Shown: positions 16,839 through 25,235, counted from the first letter of the stretch. The stretch is DNA of 64,000 nucleotides from Amycolatopsis sp. QT-25 (GCF_029369745.1 NZ_CP120210.1:5766001-5830000), one strand, 5' to 3'. Numbers and translations: made by a program. The notes: generated by a model not told the origin, from the letters alone.

Positions 16839-18220
16839 AGTGCTTTGAGTTCCTCCACGATCTCGCCCACCGACGATTTGGCGTCGCCGAAGAGCATGCT
16901 TGTCTTCGCGTCGTAGAAGAGCTCGTTGTCGATGCCGGCGAAGCCCGAGCTCATACCGCGTTTGAGCACGATCACCGACCGGCTGTGGTTCACCTTGAGG
17001 ATCGGCATCCCGTAGATGGGCGAGCCCGGATCGGTCTCCGCGGCCGGGTTCGTGACGTCGTTCGCGCCGATCACCAGCGCGACGTCGGTCTGGGCGAACT
17101 CGGAGTTGATCTCGTCCATTTCCTTGAGCTGTTCGTACGGGACGTCGGCCTCGGCGAGGAGCACGTTCATGTGCCCCGGCATCCGGCCCGCCACCGGGTG
17201 GATGGCGTAGGCGACCGTGATCCCCTTGGCCTCCAGCAGTTTCGCCATCTCCCGGACGACGTGCTGTGCCTGCGCGACGGCCATGCCGTAGCCGGGGACG
17301 ACCACGACCTTGTTCGCGTACGCCATCTGGATCGCGGTGTCGGACGCGCTGGTGCTGCGGACCGGGCGGACCTCGCCGGAACCACCGCCCGAAACCGCCG
17401 TACCGCCACCGAAGCCACCGGCGACGATGGCCGGGATCGACCGGTTCATCGCTTTCGCCATCAGGTTCGTCAGGATCGAACCCGAGGCGCCGACGATCAT
17501 GCCCGCCACGATCAGCGCGGTGTTGTCGAGCGCGAGACCCATGGCCGCGGCCGACAGCCCGGTGAGCGCGTTCAGCAGCGAGATGACGACCGGCATGTCC
17601 GCGCCGCCGATCGGCAGCACGACCACCACGCCGAGCACGCCCGCCGCGACCAGCAGGCCGATCATCAGCAGTTCGGCGTCACCGCCGAGGGCGATGACGA
17701 CCGCGAGCACGATCGCGGCGATCAGCACCAGCGCGTTCACCGGTTGCTGCAGTCTGCCCAGTGTGATGGGACGGCCGGAGATGAGTTCCTGCAGTTTCCC
17801 GAAAGCGATGTTCGAGCCCCAGAAGGACACCGAACCGACGATCGCGGCGAACAACGACGCGATCGCGACGTACGCCGGCTCGTGCGCGTAGCCCTCGGTG
17901 GTGCGGAACTCGACCCACGCGATGAGCGCGACCGCCCCGCCGCCGACGCCGTTGAACAGCGCCACCATCTGCGGCATCGCGGTCATCTTCACCTTGCGCG
18001 CGGACGGCACGCCGACGACGACACCGATCGCGACGCCGAGCGCGATCAGCAGCCAGTCGCCCATTCCCGGTGTCAGCAGCGTCGCGATCACCGCGATGCC
18101 CATGCCGACCGCGGCGATCCAGTTGCCGCGTACCGCGGTGCGCGGACCGGTCAGCCCCATCAGGCCGTAGATGAACAGTGCGAAGGAAACGATGTAGAGG
18201 ACGGCGATGAAGGTCGTCAC
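16835..18220 (-). CDS. pntB: NAD(P) transhydrogenase subunit beta
   Basis: Membrane and NADP(H)-binding subunit of proton-translocating transhydrogenase, which drives NADH + NADP+ to NAD+ + NADPH. Of 461 residues, the first 275 or so carry about nine membrane helices (including VAVGMGIAVIATLLTPG-like stretches), and the C-terminal domain III binds NADP(H) (VVVPGYGMAVAQAQHVVREM, IHPVAGRMPGHMNVLLAEA, GANDVTNPAA, ILKVNHSRSVIVLKR). Domain order and length are normal. It overlaps both neighbours by four bases (ATGA), a tightly coupled operon. Confidence 0.96.
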   Translation of the reverse strand: MTTFIAVLYIVSFALFIYGLMGLTGPRTAVRGNWIAAVGMGIAVIATLLTPGMGDWLLIALGVAIGVVVGVPSARKVKMTAMPQMVALFNGVGGGAVALIAWVEFRTTEGYAHEPAYVAIASLFAAIVGSVSFWGSNIAFGKLQELISGRPITLGRLQQPVNALVLIAAIVLAVVIALGGDAELLMIGLLVAAGVLGVVVVLPIGGADMPVVISLLNALTGLSAAAMGLALDNTALIVAGMIVGASGSILTNLMAKAMNRSIPAIVAGGFGGGTAVSGGGSGEVRPVRSTSASDTAIQMAYANKVVVVPGYGMAVAQAQHVVREMAKLLEAKGITVAYAIHPVAGRMPGHMNVLLAEADVPYEQLKEMDEINSEFAQTDVALVIGANDVTNPAAETDPGSPIYGMPILKVNHSRSVIVLKRGMSSGFAGIDNELFYDAKTSMLFGDAKSSVGEIVEELKAL

Positions 18221-18519
18221 TTGTCACCACCGTCTTCCGGCTTCTTCGCCTTGAACATCGAGAGCATCCGGTCGGTGACGAGGAAGCCGCCGACCACGTT
18301 GATCGTGCCGAAGGCGATCGCGATCACCAGCAGGATCTTGTTCAGTACGCCGTCGACCCCGAGGCCGAGCACGATGAGCCCGCCGAGCAGGACGATGCCG
18401 TGGATGGCGTTGGTGCCCGACATGAGCGGGGTGTGCAGCGTGTTGGGCACCTTGGAGATGACCGTGAAGCCCACGAATCCGGCGAGTACGAGGATCGCCA
18501 AACTGCCTACGAGCATCAC
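18217..18519 (-). CDS. pntAB: NAD(P) transhydrogenase subunit alpha part 2 (membrane segment)
   Basis: A 100-residue protein with three or four membrane helices (LVGSLAILVLAGFVGFTVIS, IHGIVLLGGLIVLGLGV, ILLVIAIAFGTINVVGGFLV) matching the small alpha-2 membrane subunit of three-gene transhydrogenases. PNTLHTPLMSGTNAIHG is its signature loop. The C-terminal tail is charged (MFKAKKPEDGGDK). It overlaps both pnt neighbours by four bases. Confidence 0.95.
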   Translation of the reverse strand: MMLVGSLAILVLAGFVGFTVISKVPNTLHTPLMSGTNAIHGIVLLGGLIVLGLGVDGVLNKILLVIAIAFGTINVVGGFLVTDRMLSMFKAKKPEDGGDK

Positions 18520-19622
18520 TCGCCCCCTTCTTCTTTTCCGGCCACGCAGGCCCCGGCGACGATCTCGTCGGAGAAGTCGAGCGCGAGCTTGCCTTCCTTG
18601 TCGACGAGCAGTTCCAGCAACTCGGTGACGTTGCGCGCGTAGAGCTCGCTGGAATGCGCGGGCATCTCCGCGGCGAGGTTGAGCGGCGAGCAGATGGTGA
18701 CGTCGTGCTCGACGACCTCCTCGCCCGGTTTCGTCAGTTCGCAGTTGCCGCCGGACTCGCCGGCGAGGTCGACCACGACCCCTCCGGCTGGCATCCCCTT
18801 CACCGCGTCGGCGGTGACGAGGACCGGCGCCTTGCGGCCGGGGACGAGCGCGGTGGTGATCACGACGTCGAACCGCGTGATCGCCTCGGTGAGCCTGCGT
18901 TGCTGCTCGGTCTTTTCCTCGTCGGTCAGCTCGCGGGCGTACCCGCCCTCGCCGACCGCCTCGATGCCGAGGTCGAGGAACTTCGCGCCGAGCGACTTGA
19001 CCTGCTCGCCGACCTCGGGCCGGACGTCGTACCCGGTGGTCTGCGCGCCGAGCCGTTTCGCCGTCGCCAAGGCCTGCAAACCGGCGACCCCCGCGCCGAG
19101 CACGAGCACCTTCGCCGGTGGCACCGTTCCGGCCGCGGTGGTGAGCATCGGGAAGAACCGGGTGAGCTTCTCCGCGGCCAGCAACACCGCGCGATAACCC
19201 GCGACACTGCTCTGCGACGACAACGCGTCCATCGCCTGGGCGCGGGAGATCCGCGGGATCGCCTCGACGGCGAAGGCGCGGACGCCCGCCGCTTCGAGCG
19301 CCGCTATCCCGTCCGGATCACCCCGTGGATTCAGGAAACCGATGAGAATGGTGCCCTGGTCGAGCTTCGCGACTTCGGCCGCGCTCGGCGGCGCCACCTT
19401 CACCACGATGTCGGCATCCCACGGGTCGCCGATCACCGCGCCCGCCTGCTCGAAACTCTCGTCGGCGAGCAGCGCGCCGGCGCCCGCGCCGGGCTCGACC
19501 ACCACCCGCAGTCCGCGTCCGGAGACGCGCTCGATGAGCTTCGGTACCAGCGCGATGCGGCGTTCACCTTGTCCGGTTTCCCGGACGACACCGACCGTGA
19601 GCTGCTCGTTCTCTGCCGCCAC
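18516..19622 (-). CDS. pntAA: NAD(P) transhydrogenase subunit alpha part 1 (NAD-binding)
   Basis: Soluble domain I of the transhydrogenase that binds NAD(H). The start is placed at the GTG at 19622 (product begins with AAENEQLTVGVVRETGQGER after the initiator), because the alanine dehydrogenase/PNT fold begins here and gaggagg lies 6 bases upstream; longer in-frame sequence to 19826 looks non-coding. It has 368 residues with the Rossmann motif VLVLGAGVAGLQALATAKRL and the RVSRAQAMDALSSQSSVAGYRA-type region characteristic of PntA. First gene of pntAA-pntAB-pntB-lplA. Confidence 0.94.
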   Translation of the reverse strand: MAAENEQLTVGVVRETGQGERRIALVPKLIERVSGRGLRVVVEPGAGAGALLADESFEQAGAVIGDPWDADIVVKVAPPSAAEVAKLDQGTILIGFLNPRGDPDGIAALEAAGVRAFAVEAIPRISRAQAMDALSSQSSVAGYRAVLLAAEKLTRFFPMLTTAAGTVPPAKVLVLGAGVAGLQALATAKRLGAQTTGYDVRPEVGEQVKSLGAKFLDLGIEAVGEGGYARELTDEEKTEQQRRLTEAITRFDVVITTALVPGRKAPVLVTADAVKGMPAGGVVVDLAGESGGNCELTKPGEEVVEHDVTICSPLNLAAEMPAHSSELYARNVTELLELLVDKEGKLALDFSDEIVAGACVAGKEEGGE

Positions 19623-19806
19623 AGGCGACCTCCTCGCTGGAGAGGACCACACGAACCCGCACTGTCTACCACGTCCGACCGACAACTTTCCTGGCTGAAC
19701 GTATCCGGACGGCATCTTTCCGTGACATCGCTCATCACGATCGATCCAGCCATCGATCCAGGTGCGCGACGTCATACGCGGGGCACGACGAACTCGACGC
19801 GGCGCC

Positions 19807-19848
19807 GCACTCGCGTGCTCGGGCACGAGACTCGCGTGATCAGAGTCC
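19807..19848. repeat. Possible degenerate copy of the 40.1-kb repeat
   Basis: Two actcgcgtg words (within cactcgcgtgctcgggcacg and gactcgcgtgatcagagtcc) lie between pntAA and the TetR gene. The second resembles, in opposite orientation, the unit of the 21-base tandem repeat at 40113 (shared TCGCGTG and CAGAG). The rest of 19623-19871 shows no gene. Confidence 0.3.
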
Positions 19849-19871
19849 GTACACCGGCAGGGTCTTCCGCA

Positions 19872-20486
19872 TCATGGAACGCTGCGCCAGTGCGGCACGC
19901 CCAGAAAGATCAGCCGCAGCCGCCGTTCGGCCGTGCGCCCGATCTCGTCGTCCCGTGACGGCGCCTCGAGCAATTCCAGCACCGTCGTGAGCATGGTCGT
20001 CACGATCAGGTCGGCGAGCAGGTGGAGATCTTCGGTGCTCCATTCGCGGAGAGTGTCGAACCGCGCGAGGTCGACGGCGAGTTCGCTGACGAAGAGCTTG
20101 AGTTCGAACGCGATCGCCTGCCGGACCGGTCCCGTGCCGCCGTACCGCTCACGGGTGAGGAAATGGAAGTGGTCCTCGTGCGCCCGCACGTGCTCGCGCA
20201 GGATGCGCACGGACATCTTGATCATGTCGTTGTACGCGACCGGTCTGGTGCGCGCCGAGCGGATCATCGTGCGCAGCGTGCGCATCGACTCCTCGACGAG
20301 TGCCACGCCCAGTTCGTCCATCGACGCGAAATGGCGGTAGAACGCCGTCGGCACGATCCCGGCCTGCTTCGCCACCTCGCGCAGGCTCAGCCCGGAGAAC
20401 CCTCGTTCCGCCACCAGGTCCAGGGCAGCGTCCAGCAACGCCTGCCGGGTGCGCTGCTTGCGCTCCTGCCGGGAAACGGGCTCCAT
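19872..20486 (-). CDS. TetR-family regulator, FabR/DesT-like
   Basis: A 204-residue repressor from the ATG at 20486 (MEPVSRQERKQRTRQALLDA); a GTG at 20528 would extend it. The TetR helix-turn-helix is SGLSLREVAKQAGIVPTAFYRHF, which is the PTAFYRHF form typical of FabR/DesT-type regulators of unsaturated fatty acid synthesis. The C-terminal ligand domain should sense acyl-CoA or a related lipid. It is divergent from the ferredoxin reductase/desaturase genes and a FabR-like palindrome lies in the gap, so it most likely represses that operon. Direct evidence for the ligand is absent. Confidence 0.87.
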   Translation of the reverse strand: MEPVSRQERKQRTRQALLDAALDLVAERGFSGLSLREVAKQAGIVPTAFYRHFASMDELGVALVEESMRTLRTMIRSARTRPVAYNDMIKMSVRILREHVRAHEDHFHFLTRERYGGTGPVRQAIAFELKLFVSELAVDLARFDTLREWSTEDLHLLADLIVTTMLTTVLELLEAPSRDDEIGRTAERRLRLIFLGVPHWRSVP

Positions 20487-20550
20487 TGTCACGACGGACA
20501 GCGTAATCGCCTCCGCGGTATCACTCACGTCACATCGCCCTCCTCTCGCG

Positions 20551-20601
20551 TTGACAAGCGGGAGTATCGCCACTTCACTATTGAGTGTACAAGCGTTCAC
20601 T
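20551..20601 (+). promoter_or_regulatory. Promoter and FabR/DesT-like operator of the desaturase operon
   Basis: ttgaca at 20551-20556 can serve as a minus-35 box with a weak minus-10 (cactat) about 19 bases later. Immediately after lies the 18-base imperfect palindrome AGTGTACAAGCGTTCACT (20584-20601). It matches the FabR/DesT operator style (AGnGTACAnnnGTTCnCT), placed where a bound repressor would block transcription start. The reductase ATG is 16 bases further on. Confidence 0.7.
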
Positions 20602-20616
20602 GAATTGGGAGAAGTG

Positions 20617-21708
20617 ATGACGGCACTGGTACCACGCAGGGCCAGGCGACTGGCTTCGCTGGCCGAGGCCCTGCTCACGCCCCATGGCATGGACCGCTAC
20701 CTCGAACTCCTCGACCCGATGCTGGTCCGCCGAGAGATCCGCGGCCTGGTCACCGACGTCCGGCGGCAGACACCCGACACGGTCACGCTGACCATCCGGC
20801 CCAGCCGCGCGTGGCGAGGACATGTCGCCGGCCAGTACGTGCGGGTGACCGTCGAGATCGACGGGGTCCGCCGCACCCGCTGCTACTCACCCGCCGGTTC
20901 GGAGCACGACGGCTCACTGGAACTGACCATCAAGGCCGATCCGCAGGGACTCGTCTCTCGACATCTGATCCGCACCGTCACCACCGGTTCGGTGCTCGGA
21001 CTGTCCACTCCGGACGGTGAGTTCACCCTGCCCTCGCCGAGGCCCCGGCGGATCCTATTGCTGAGCGGCGGGAGCGGGATCACGCCCGTCCTGTCGATGC
21101 TGCGCACGCTGGCCGACGAGAAGCACGAGGGCGATCTCGCCTTCCTGCACTACTCCAATGGAGCCGACGACGCGCTCTACCGCGCCGAGCTCGCCGACCT
21201 CGCGCGTCGCCTGCCCGGCCTGCGGGTGGTACACGCGTTCACCCACACCAAGACCGGCGGCGACCTGCACGGGTTCTTCTCGAAGGAACACCTCGCCGAG
21301 GCCGCGCCGTGGTATCCCGACGCCGAAACCTTCCTGTGCGGGCCGAAGCCGCTGATGGATTCGGTCCGCGAGGTCTTCGAAGCCGACGGTCTCGGCGCAC
21401 ACCTGCACACCGAGGAGTTCACGCCGCCGACGCTGACTTTCGACACCGAGAACGCCGAAGGACAAGTGCGCTTCGCGCGCAGTGGCCGCGCCTTCGCCAA
21501 CTCCGGGAAACCGTTGCTGGAGCAGGCCGAAAAGGCGGGGCTCAGCCCGGAACACGGCTGCCGGATGGGCATCTGCTTCTCCTGCACGCAGATCAAGACC
21601 TCCGGCTGCGTGCGCAACGCCAAGACCGGCGAGACCTCCAGCGAAGAGAACGAAGAGATCCAGCTCTGCATCTCCGTCCCGGTCGGGGACGTCGAGATCA
21701 ACGCTTAG
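20617..21708 (+). CDS. Ferredoxin reductase with C-terminal 2Fe-2S domain (desaturase electron donor)
   Basis: Passes electrons from NAD(P)H through FAD and a plant-type 2Fe-2S cluster. The 363-residue protein has a short N-terminal region, the FAD-binding RCYSPAGS motif, the NAD(P) motif LLLSGGSGITPVLSML with TFLCGPKPLMDSV, and a C-terminal ferredoxin domain with cysteines in EHGCRMGICFSCTQIKTSGC and QLCIS. This layout matches mycobacterial Rv3230c, the partner of DesA3. It is 14 bases upstream of the desaturase gene, under the same promoter. Confidence 0.92.
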   Translation: MTALVPRRARRLASLAEALLTPHGMDRYLELLDPMLVRREIRGLVTDVRRQTPDTVTLTIRPSRAWRGHVAGQYVRVTVEIDGVRRTRCYSPAGSEHDGSLELTIKADPQGLVSRHLIRTVTTGSVLGLSTPDGEFTLPSPRPRRILLLSGGSGITPVLSMLRTLADEKHEGDLAFLHYSNGADDALYRAELADLARRLPGLRVVHAFTHTKTGGDLHGFFSKEHLAEAAPWYPDAETFLCGPKPLMDSVREVFEADGLGAHLHTEEFTPPTLTFDTENAEGQVRFARSGRAFANSGKPLLEQAEKAGLSPEHGCRMGICFSCTQIKTSGCVRNAKTGETSSEENEEIQLCISVPVGDVEINA

Positions 21709-21722
21709 AAAGGGAGCCAGGC

Positions 21723-22838
21723 ATGACCGGCTTGCAGGACAAGCTCACCCCCGCCCAGGTCGAGGCGTTCGGCCGCGAACTGGACGAGATCCGGCAGCGG
21801 ATCGTCGCCGATCTCGGCCAGGCCGACGTCGACTACATCCACCACGTCATCAAGACCCAGCGCGCGCTCGAGGTCGCCGGGCGCGGGTTGCTGTTCGCCG
21901 GGTTCTTCCCACCGGCTTGGCTCGCCGGGGTGACCGCGCTCTCGGTGGCGAAAATCCTCGACAACATGGAGATCGGTCACAACGTCATGCACGGCCAGTA
22001 CGATTGGACGCGCAACCCGGCCCTGAGTTCGCAGAAGTTCGAATGGGACACCGTCGCGCCGTCGGAGAACTGGCGCCACTCCCACAACTACATCCACCAC
22101 ACGTACACGAACATCCTCGACAAGGACCGCGACATCGGTTACGGCGTCCTGCGGATGGACACCGCGCAGAAATGGCACCCCTACTACCTGGGCAACCCGG
22201 TGTACGCGACGCTGCTCGCGCTGTTCTTCCAGTGGGGCGTCATGCTCCACGACCTCGAGTTCGACCGCGTCGTCAAGGGCGAGCGCAAGTGGTCGGACAA
22301 CAAGGAGGTCGGCGTGAAGATGCTCAAGAAGGCCGGCCGCCAGGTCGGCAAGGACTACGTGCTCTTCCCGCTGCTGACCGGTCCGCTCGCGCCGCTGACC
22401 TTCCTCGGCAACGCCACCGCGAACCTGACCCGCAACCTGTGGGCCTTCTCGATCATCTTCTGCGGGCACTTCCCCGCCGACGTCGAGAGCTTCACCGAGG
22501 AGGAGACCGAGAACGAGTCGCGGGGCCAGTGGTACCTGCGGCAGATCCTCGGCTCGGCGAACATCACCGGCGGCAAGCTTTTCCACATCATGACCGGGAA
22601 CCTCTCACACCAGATCGAGCACCACCTGTTCCCGGACATCCCCGCGCGCCGTTACCCGGAGATCGCGGGCGAGGTGCGGGCGATCTGCGCGAAGTACGGC
22701 CTGCCCTACAACGCCGGTCCCCTGCGCAAGCAGCTGTTCTCGGTGGCCAAGAAGATCGTGAAACTGGCCCTGCCCTGGAACGGTGAACCCCGCACTCCGG
22801 CTACCGTGGACAGCGACAAGACCCTCCGAGCGGCTTAA
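21723..22838 (+). CDS. Membrane acyl desaturase, DesA3-like
   Basis: A di-iron membrane desaturase expected to introduce a cis double bond in acyl-CoA or acyl-lipid chains. It has 371 residues and an aagggagcc ribosome site before ATG 21723. The three histidine boxes are GHNVMHGQYDW (His86, His90), WRHSHNYIHHTYTN (His119 to His126) and, near residue 300, SHQIEHHLFPDIP. Hydrophobic stretches flank the boxes. Its closest functional analogue by context is mycobacterial DesA3 with its reductase. Regiochemistry (probably delta-9) is inferred, not visible. Confidence 0.92.
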   Translation: MTGLQDKLTPAQVEAFGRELDEIRQRIVADLGQADVDYIHHVIKTQRALEVAGRGLLFAGFFPPAWLAGVTALSVAKILDNMEIGHNVMHGQYDWTRNPALSSQKFEWDTVAPSENWRHSHNYIHHTYTNILDKDRDIGYGVLRMDTAQKWHPYYLGNPVYATLLALFFQWGVMLHDLEFDRVVKGERKWSDNKEVGVKMLKKAGRQVGKDYVLFPLLTGPLAPLTFLGNATANLTRNLWAFSIIFCGHFPADVESFTEEETENESRGQWYLRQILGSANITGGKLFHIMTGNLSHQIEHHLFPDIPARRYPEIAGEVRAICAKYGLPYNAGPLRKQLFSVAKKIVKLALPWNGEPRTPATVDSDKTLRAA

Positions 22839-22839
22839 G

Positions 22840-23049
22840 GTGTCTGACATGGTCGGTCAGTTCGAAAGCACCAAGGACGTGGTCCAAGAGGTCACCGAGT
22901 CCGCGGCCACCCACATCGGCAACATCGCGACGATCATCACCGGCGCGATCCGGGACATCGCCCGCGAGACCGGCGATTGGCTGACGGACGTCATCGAGAT
23001 GCGGGAGGCGTCCCAGCGCGCGCAAGCCGACGGGACCTGCGAAGACTAG
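22840..23049 (+). CDS. Small amphipathic helical protein following the desaturase
   Basis: About 69 residues from GTG 22840 (or 66 from ATG 22849). The GTG overlaps nothing but begins one base after the desaturase stop, so translation is probably coupled. The sequence VQEVTESAATHIGNIATIIT to IARETGDWLTDVIEMREASQ alternates hydrophobic and charged residues as in an amphipathic helix with a weakly hydrophobic centre, and ends acidic with one Cys. I recognise no family. Position suggests an accessory of the desaturase complex or of its membrane regulation. Confidence 0.6.
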   Translation: MSDMVGQFESTKDVVQEVTESAATHIGNIATIITGAIRDIARETGDWLTDVIEMREASQRAQADGTCED

Positions 23050-23475
23050 GGCGTGTCCTGGGGATCTTCACCGGAGGTGAAGAACGATGCAGGCGAGGAT
23101 GATCTCGGCGCGGTGGTAGGCGGCTCGTTTGGCGAACCGTGTTGCCAGGCCTCGGAATTGCTTGAGCCGGTTGAAGCGGCGCTCGACGACGTTGCGGAGT
23201 TTGCAGAGGCCGTGGTCGAAGGCCGGTGGTCTGCCACCGGCGCTGCCTTTGGCCTTGCGGTGGGCGATCTGGTCGGCGCGTTCGGGAATGGTGGCCTTGA
23301 TCCTGCGCTCCCGTAACGCCTTCCAGGTGCTCGGGTGGGTGTAGGCCTTATCGGCCGGCACCCGCCCGACCCGCACCCTCTGGCCGTCCAACTCGAGGTC
23401 CCGGAGCTCGTCCGGCAAGGGCAGCAGTTGAGGGTTGTCCCCAGTCTGCCCCGGCGTCAGGAACACCGCCAACGG
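23050..23475 (-). mobile_element. Truncated IS5-family element (transposase C-terminal part)
   Basis: On the minus strand 23068-23472 encodes the last 134 residues of an IS5-type transposase: VPADKAYTHPSTWKALRE, IKATIPERADQIAHRKAKGS, GGRPPAFDHGLCKLRN, then VVERRFNRLKQFRGLATRF with the conserved catalytic Glu and the YREK-like end. The N-terminal half with the first catalytic Asp is missing. The outer end ggcgtgtcctggggatc begins right after the small protein's stop. The inner end joins directly to a truncated peptidase gene at about 23475, so the insertion was followed by deletion. Confidence 0.8.
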
Positions 23476-23850
23476 ATGGACCCGGCGATGGGCGACGGCG
23501 CGGACGGCGAGCTGATCAGCACCACCACCGACGGCAACAGTTTCCTCCGCGCCCTGCTGGGCAACAGGCTGCCGAAGCCCGCGCAGTTGGCCGAGCTGAC
23601 GAAGACCGTGCCCGCGCCGATCTTCGGTGAGAACGGGCGTTACGGCCTGAGCATCGCGTGGACGCCCACGTCATGCGGCGGGGCCTGGTCGCACGGCGGC
23701 ACGGTGCACGGCTTCGACACGCGCAACGGCGTGACCGAGGACGGCACGCGCAGCGTGATGGTGTCGCTGAACACCCGGACACCGTGGCACCCCGGCGACA
23801 CCCCGAAGAACGTCGGAACCGAACTCGTGGACCACGCACTCTGCGGCTGA
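23476..23850 (+). pseudogene. C-terminal fragment of a secreted serine hydrolase (DD-peptidase/beta-lactamase fold)
   Basis: About 124 residues in frame: GELISTTTDGNSFLRALLGN, LAELTKTVPAPIFG, RYGLSIAWTPTSCGGAWSHG and GTVHGFDTRNGVTEDGTRSV, ending at LVDHALCG. This is the characteristic tail of actinobacterial D-alanyl-D-alanine carboxypeptidase-like hydrolases, including the SHGG third motif (HTG-like). The SxxK and YxN motifs and the signal peptide are absent because the gene is fused to the IS remnant at its left. No start codon has a ribosome site, so it is regarded as dead. Confidence 0.78.
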
Positions 23851-23997
23851 CCGCGCGGGTCCGGCCCTCCCCGCCGGCCAGGTCATACACCAAGGGAGTC
23901 ATGCATGACCCGGGCTTGACCGGTGTTCCCGCCCTCCACCCCGTCATCGGACGTCGTGCAGTTGGTCGAGTGTTCGGGCGGGGAGGTGTTCGGGAAT

Positions 23998-24028
23998 TTG
24001 ACCTCCATCATGGTGGAGGTTGCATCGT
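23998..24028 (+). promoter_or_regulatory. MerR/SoxR-type promoter upstream of the NmrA-like gene
   Basis: A minus-35 box ttgacc at 23998 is followed by a 19-base spacer and a minus-10-like catcgt at 24023. The spacer is occupied by the dyad acctccatcatggtggaggt (24001-24020). A long spacer holding an ACCTC...GAGGT dyad is the hallmark of promoters activated by MerR-family regulators, SoxR in particular. The regulator gene is not in this window. Confidence 0.65.
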
Positions 24029-24064
24029 GGTGCCCGGCAAGCCAAACACGATGGAGGAGTTCCC

Positions 24065-24904
24065 ATGATCTTGGTGACCGGGGCGACCGGCCGGGTCGGT
24101 GGCAGCGTGGTGTCCCAACTACTGGACAAGGGTGTGCCGGTACGCGCACTGGTCCGGGATCCGCAGCGGGCAGCGCTGCCTGGCGGCGTGCAGGTTGTGC
24201 GTGGTGACCTGGCCGACCCGGCGAGTCTCGGCCCTGCCTTGGAAGGGGTCGACTCGGTGTTCCTGGTCTGGCCCACCCTCACGGCGGACCACGCCGCGCC
24301 GCAGACCATCACCGAGATCGCTCAACGCGTGCAACGCATCGTCTACCTGTCCAGCAACGGCGTGTCCGAGGACACGACCGACGGGATTCTGGGTTCCCAC
24401 GCCACGTTGGAGCGCCTGATCGAGGACTCGGGTGTGGAGTGGACGTTCCTGCGGCCGGGCGGGTTCGCGGCCAACACCCTGGCCTGGGCGGAACAGATTC
24501 GCGCCGAGGGCGTGGTGCGGTGGGTCTACGGTGACGCCCGGCGGGCGTTGGTCCACGAGCGGGACATCGCGGCGGTGGGGGTCGTGGCACTGACCGAGGA
24601 GGGCCACAAGGGGGCCAGGTACACGTTCACCGGGCCCGAGTCGATCACGCAGTCCGAGCAGGCCCAGGCGATCGGCGTGGCGATCGGCCGCCCGGTGCGG
24701 TTCGAGGAGATCACCCCGGAGGATGCCCGGCAGGGCTTGTTCGCCGGCCTTCCGCCGCAGCTGGTCGACGACATCCTGGCCGCACACGCCGACATGGTGA
24801 CCCGGCCCGAACCGGTCACCGACACGGTGCAACAGCTCACCGGGACTCCGGCGCGCACCTTCGGCGAATGGGCGGCCGACCACGCAGCCGACTTCACGCC
24901 GTGA
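24065..24904 (+). CDS. NmrA-like/SDR family NAD(P)-binding protein
   Basis: A 279-residue atypical short-chain dehydrogenase from ATG 24065 (ggaggag ribosome site). The N-terminal MILVTGATGRVGGSVVSQLL binds NAD(P). It lacks the classical YxxxK catalytic pair, as NmrA and quinone oxidoreductase 2-like proteins do. VYLSSNGVSEDTTDGILGSH and WTFLRPGGFAANTLAWAEQI are typical internal motifs. It may be a redox sensor or a quinone/NAD(P)H reductase. Its SoxR-type promoter points to induction by redox-active compounds. It is the only clearly intact gene in the 23.0-26.1 kb scar region. Confidence 0.85.
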   Translation: MILVTGATGRVGGSVVSQLLDKGVPVRALVRDPQRAALPGGVQVVRGDLADPASLGPALEGVDSVFLVWPTLTADHAAPQTITEIAQRVQRIVYLSSNGVSEDTTDGILGSHATLERLIEDSGVEWTFLRPGGFAANTLAWAEQIRAEGVVRWVYGDARRALVHERDIAAVGVVALTEEGHKGARYTFTGPESITQSEQAQAIGVAIGRPVRFEEITPEDARQGLFAGLPPQLVDDILAAHADMVTRPEPVTDTVQQLTGTPARTFGEWAADHAADFTP

Positions 24905-24944
24905 TGGAGCACCCATGTCCGGCGAGCGGCATGGACCCCGGTCT

Positions 24945-25235
24945 GCGGTGATGGCGCGGGTCGGGCTTGGTGACGTAGCCGCTGACGGTGCGGGTCTTCC
25001 GGGTGTCGTGCCACAGGGCCAGGAACGCGGCGTGGGCAGGGGTCGGCACACTCGTCGTCGCGATCAGGGCGGCGAGCCGGGCGGCGCGCGCAGTGCGCTC
25101 GGCGACCGACTCGGGGTCGCGCACACCGGCGTGCCATCACCCGGTCCGGCGCACGCGCTTGAGCACCCCAAGTTCGAAGCCGAAGGCGGCGAGGGGCGAG
25201 ACGTCATCGGACACGTGTTCTTCCAGCGGCCTGAG
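24945..25235 (-). pseudogene. Decayed HD-domain phosphohydrolase (YfbR-like) gene
   Basis: The minus strand reads LEEHVSDDVSPLAAFGFELG then VLKRVRRTG, a TGA stop at 25137-25135, WHAGVRDPESVAERTARAAR, LAALIATTSVPTPAHAAFLA, LWHDTRKTRTVSGYVTKPDP. YfbR-like HD hydrolases have FELG-LKR--R-GWW-AGV-DPESVAEHS and later a W/GHD motif. The stop replaces one of the two tryptophans, the metal-binding His of EHS has become Arg, and sequence after WHD is scrambled. So both an internal stop and loss of a catalytic residue mark it as dead. Confidence 0.65.

Noticed and set aside
16754-18628. A 624-codon plus-strand open frame
   Set aside because: Antisense to pntB and pntAB, which carry complete conserved motifs.
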